A DNA stretch of 7,414 nucleotides, taken from Spirochaetota bacterium. GTDB lineage: Bacteria > Spirochaetota > UBA4802 > UB4802. The notes below the pieces were generated by a model that had not been told where the DNA came from, did no database searches, and was given only the letters and a program-made list of their open reading frames with translations. The position numbers and the translations under genes were made by a program. The stretch spans positions 1 to 7,414 of the forward strand of contig JAGYNX010000093.1 in the NCBI GenBank assembly GCA_018399855.1. Reading direction: 5' to 3'. This document shows positions 6,149 through 7,414 of the stretch, piece by piece. Every line of letters starts with the position of its first letter. Position 1 is the first letter of the stretch.

Positions 6149-6217
6149 CGGCAGGGCTTTTAACTGGTAATCCTGCCGGTATGTATACATTAACAATATA
6201 TATAATTTGCGGCAGGT
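6149..6217 (+). promoter_or_regulatory. Three-part complementary repeat over the peptidase ribosome binding site (possible RNA switch)
   Basis: CGGCAGG occurs at 6149-6155 and again at 6210-6216, where its AGG is the ribosome binding site 5 nt before the ATG at 6222. The complement CCTGCCG lies between them at 6172-6178. In RNA the middle segment could pair with the first copy and leave the ribosome binding site free, or with the second copy and hide it. A TATAAT at 6201-6206 is a competing -10 candidate. If that were the only promoter, the RNA would start near 6213 and the switch would not form. Confidence 0.35.
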
Positions 6218-6221
6218 ACAC

Positions 6222-7163
6222 ATGAACAAAAAGCATTATTTATTATTATCCGGATCAGCAGTGGCAGCAGCAATAATCATGGTTCTTCTTCTTGTACTTT
6301 CACTTACCGCCCAAACCGACATACCTGACACCATAAAGCAGCATGAACTCTTCGACTCAGAAGAAGAGTACCTTTCTTACATAAAATCCATTTCATTTGA
6401 TACTATTTCATTCAACACGGTAACCATTGAACGGGGAGACAATTTCTGGAAAATAGCAAAAGACCATGATGTAAATATTGACACCCTGATCGGCGCCAAC
6501 CCTTTCTGGGACACCATTCTGGCCAGTGTTGACCAGGAAATAGTTGTTCCAAGCGAGAGAGGGGTATTGCATTTTATCATGGATCTTGATGATATTGATA
6601 ATCTCTGCTCTCTTTACGGCGTAGAAGAGAAGGACGTCATCGTACAAAAACTGCCCTTCCTCTACAGGGCATACTACAAGCTTGACAGCGACAGAAAACC
6701 CATTGCTACCTTTATCAGGGACACCAAGCCGGTGGCAGACACCATGACCGATAAACTTGCCCACAAGTACACCCTTCGCGAGATGTTTCGATCACCACTG
6801 GGCGGGAGGTTCAGTTCATTTTTCGGATCCCGCAGGCATCCCATTTTCAACAAACGAAGGTTTCACAACGGTGTGGATATCGCCGCCAGGTATGGCACAC
6901 TTGTGGGCGCCGCCCATGAAGGTGTGGTACACTCAACAGGATGGATGGGAGGATACGGCAAGGCGGTCATCATTCGCCATCCCAATGGGTACAAGACGCT
7001 CTACGGTCACCTTTCCAAAATATTCGTCAGGCCCGGCCAGAAAGTTTCATCCGGCAGGCTCATCGGCAGGGTAGGTTCAACGGGATGGTCAACCGGTCCC
7101 CACCTGCATTTTACCCTGTGGCACAACGGGAAACTCATAAACCCCATGAAGATTCTCTGGTAA
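6222..7163 (+). CDS. Membrane-anchored LysM/M23 murein metallopeptidase, 313 aa
   Basis: This is a predicted zinc endopeptidase that cuts peptidoglycan cross-links in the periplasm and so shapes or remodels the wall. Residues 7-29 form an uncleaved signal-anchor helix after a Lys-rich start. A LysM repeat follows at about 66-110 (VTIERGDNFWKIAKDHDVNIDTLIGANP). A second, decayed LysM-like segment may lie at 114-140 (GVLHFIMDLDDIDNLCSLYG). The C-terminal M23 domain (about 190-313) is complete: zinc ligands H215 and D219 in HNGVD, the second His (H296) of PHLHF, and catalytic H263 in LYGHLS and H294. An intact site argues for an active enzyme rather than an EnvC/NlpD-type activator. The ATG at 6222 is chosen over an in-frame TTG at 6207 because AGG at 6214-6216 is correctly spaced. 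The gene stands alone and is divergent from the Lol operon. The style resembles LysM/M23 proteins of spirochaetes, which is an impression rather than a measured match. Confidence 0.92.
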   Translation: MNKKHYLLLSGSAVAAAIIMVLLLVLSLTAQTDIPDTIKQHELFDSEEEYLSYIKSISFDTISFNTVTIERGDNFWKIAKDHDVNIDTLIGANPFWDTILASVDQEIVVPSERGVLHFIMDLDDIDNLCSLYGVEEKDVIVQKLPFLYRAYYKLDSDRKPIATFIRDTKPVADTMTDKLAHKYTLREMFRSPLGGRFSSFFGSRRHPIFNKRRFHNGVDIAARYGTLVGAAHEGVVHSTGWMGGYGKAVIIRHPNGYKTLYGHLSKIFVRPGQKVSSGRLIGRVGSTGWSTGPHLHFTLWHNGKLINPMKILW

Positions 7164-7253
7164 TGCCCCGGGAGGATTCCGGGTTGCATACTACTTGTAA
7201 CTCGCCACAATGATATTCCAGAATACTCCTGCATGTGTCTCAACAGGGTTTCT

Positions 7254-7284
7254 CACAGAGACACGGTGACACGGAGGTCTCTGT
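7254..7284. repeat. Degenerate octamer tandem repeat with inverted flank
   Basis: Three octamers follow head to tail: CACAGAGA (7254-7261), CACGGTGA (7262-7269), CACGGAGG (7270-7277). The next bases, TCTCTGT (7278-7284), are the reverse complement of ACAGAGA in the first unit, so the array can fold into a 7-bp hairpin with a 16-nt loop. Similar CACAGAGA/CACGGAG strings are common in intergenic DNA of many environmental bacteria. I see no gene in it. Confidence 0.55.
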
Positions 7285-7285
7285 C

Positions 7286-7305
7286 ATTTCCGCGAAGGCG
7301 GGAAT
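7286..7305. repeat. REP/dRS3-like inverted repeat
   Basis: ATTTCC (7286-7291), eight bases GCGAAGGC, then GGGAAT (7300-7305) matches the dispersed pattern ATTCCC-N8-GGGAAT at all but one arm position. The flank continues TCCA as in the widespread GCGGGAATCCA repeats. It lies beyond the peptidase stop and could end transcription from either side, but it is best read as a copy of an interspersed repeat. Confidence 0.6.
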
Positions 7306-7319
7306 CCATTCAGTTATAC

Positions 7320-7414
7320 TTACCTTTCAAATATATCAAGCCAACTGGGATTAGCGTTCCAAATTATATTCATTTTAATCTTAATCAGGTTACCGGGAAT
7401 ACCGATGTAAATCG
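7320..7414 (-). CDS. Possible C-terminal fragment of an unidentified gene entering from the right edge
   Basis: One minus-strand frame is open from the edge to a TAA at 7320-7322. It encodes 30 residues that include IYIGIPGNLIKIKMNIIWNA and end WLDIFER. The composition (alternating hydrophobic residues, three Asn, two Trp) could be a real beta-rich C-terminus, and the convergent arrangement with the peptidase across repeat DNA would be normal. The DNA is AT-rich, and thirty codons without a stop is weak evidence. No family is recognised. Confidence 0.25.
   Translation of the reverse strand, partial: IYIGIPGNLIKIKMNIIWNANPSWLDIFER

Noticed and set aside
7164..7188. CCCGG (7167-7171) and CCGGG (7179-7183) as an intrinsic terminator for the peptidase gene
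   Set aside because: The stem is only 5 bp and no T-tract follows. It could be a weak pause but is not supported as a terminator.
7254..7305. CRISPR-like array at the right end
   Set aside because: The units are 8-bp contiguous repeats with no spacers, followed by a single inverted repeat, and no cas genes are present.

Overview
The window is ordinary bacterial chromosome with about 50% GC genes and AT-rich intergenic regions. It carries parts of at least three transcription units. A LolC/E-LolD type lipoprotein-release transporter and a membrane-anchored LysM/M23 murein peptidase imply a diderm (Gram-negative-type) cell with peptidoglycan and outer-membrane lipoproteins. The style of the LysM/M23 protein and of the Lol permease recalls Spirochaetota, and the intergenic palindromes resemble dispersed repeats seen in many environmental diderms. 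The phylum cannot be fixed from this sequence alone.

Layout from left to right. (1) At 1-629 on the minus strand, a 119-residue XRE-family regulator overlaps by 8 bp a following gene that runs off the left edge and that I do not recognise. (2) At 630-927, a divergent control region holds a strong sigma-70-like promoter facing right. Its spacer and -10 carry a direct repeat and a palindrome that look like operators for the XRE protein. (3) At 928-2178 on the plus strand lies an acyl-CoA dehydrogenase whose catalytic-base pattern is of the isovaleryl-CoA/long-chain type. (4) At 2184-2231, a perfect 48-bp palindrome sits between the convergent genes and includes the last codons of the gene on its right. 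(5) At 2218-5851 on the minus strand, a compact operon runs in transcription order: Lol-type permease, LolD-type ATPase, beta-CASP metallo-beta-lactamase ribonuclease. (6) At 5852-6221, a 370-bp divergent AT-rich region contains an extended -10 promoter for the operon, a 12-bp palindrome, and a possible RNA switch over the ribosome binding site of the next gene. (7) At 6222-7163 on the plus strand lies the M23 peptidase. (8) At 7164-7414 there is non-coding DNA with an octamer tandem repeat and a REP/dRS3-like inverted repeat, then a possible C-terminal gene fragment entering from the right on the minus strand.

The permease and ATPase would work together to extract lipoproteins from the inner membrane. 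The nuclease is tied to them by gene overlap rather than by an obvious shared pathway. The peptidase belongs to the same cell-envelope theme. The acyl-CoA dehydrogenase is isolated, with no ETF, thiolase or ligase gene in view. I found no CRISPR array, tRNA, rRNA, transposase or clear new defence system. The most unusual items are the 48-bp palindrome, the operator-like repeats at 779-817 and the three-part complementary repeat ahead of the peptidase.
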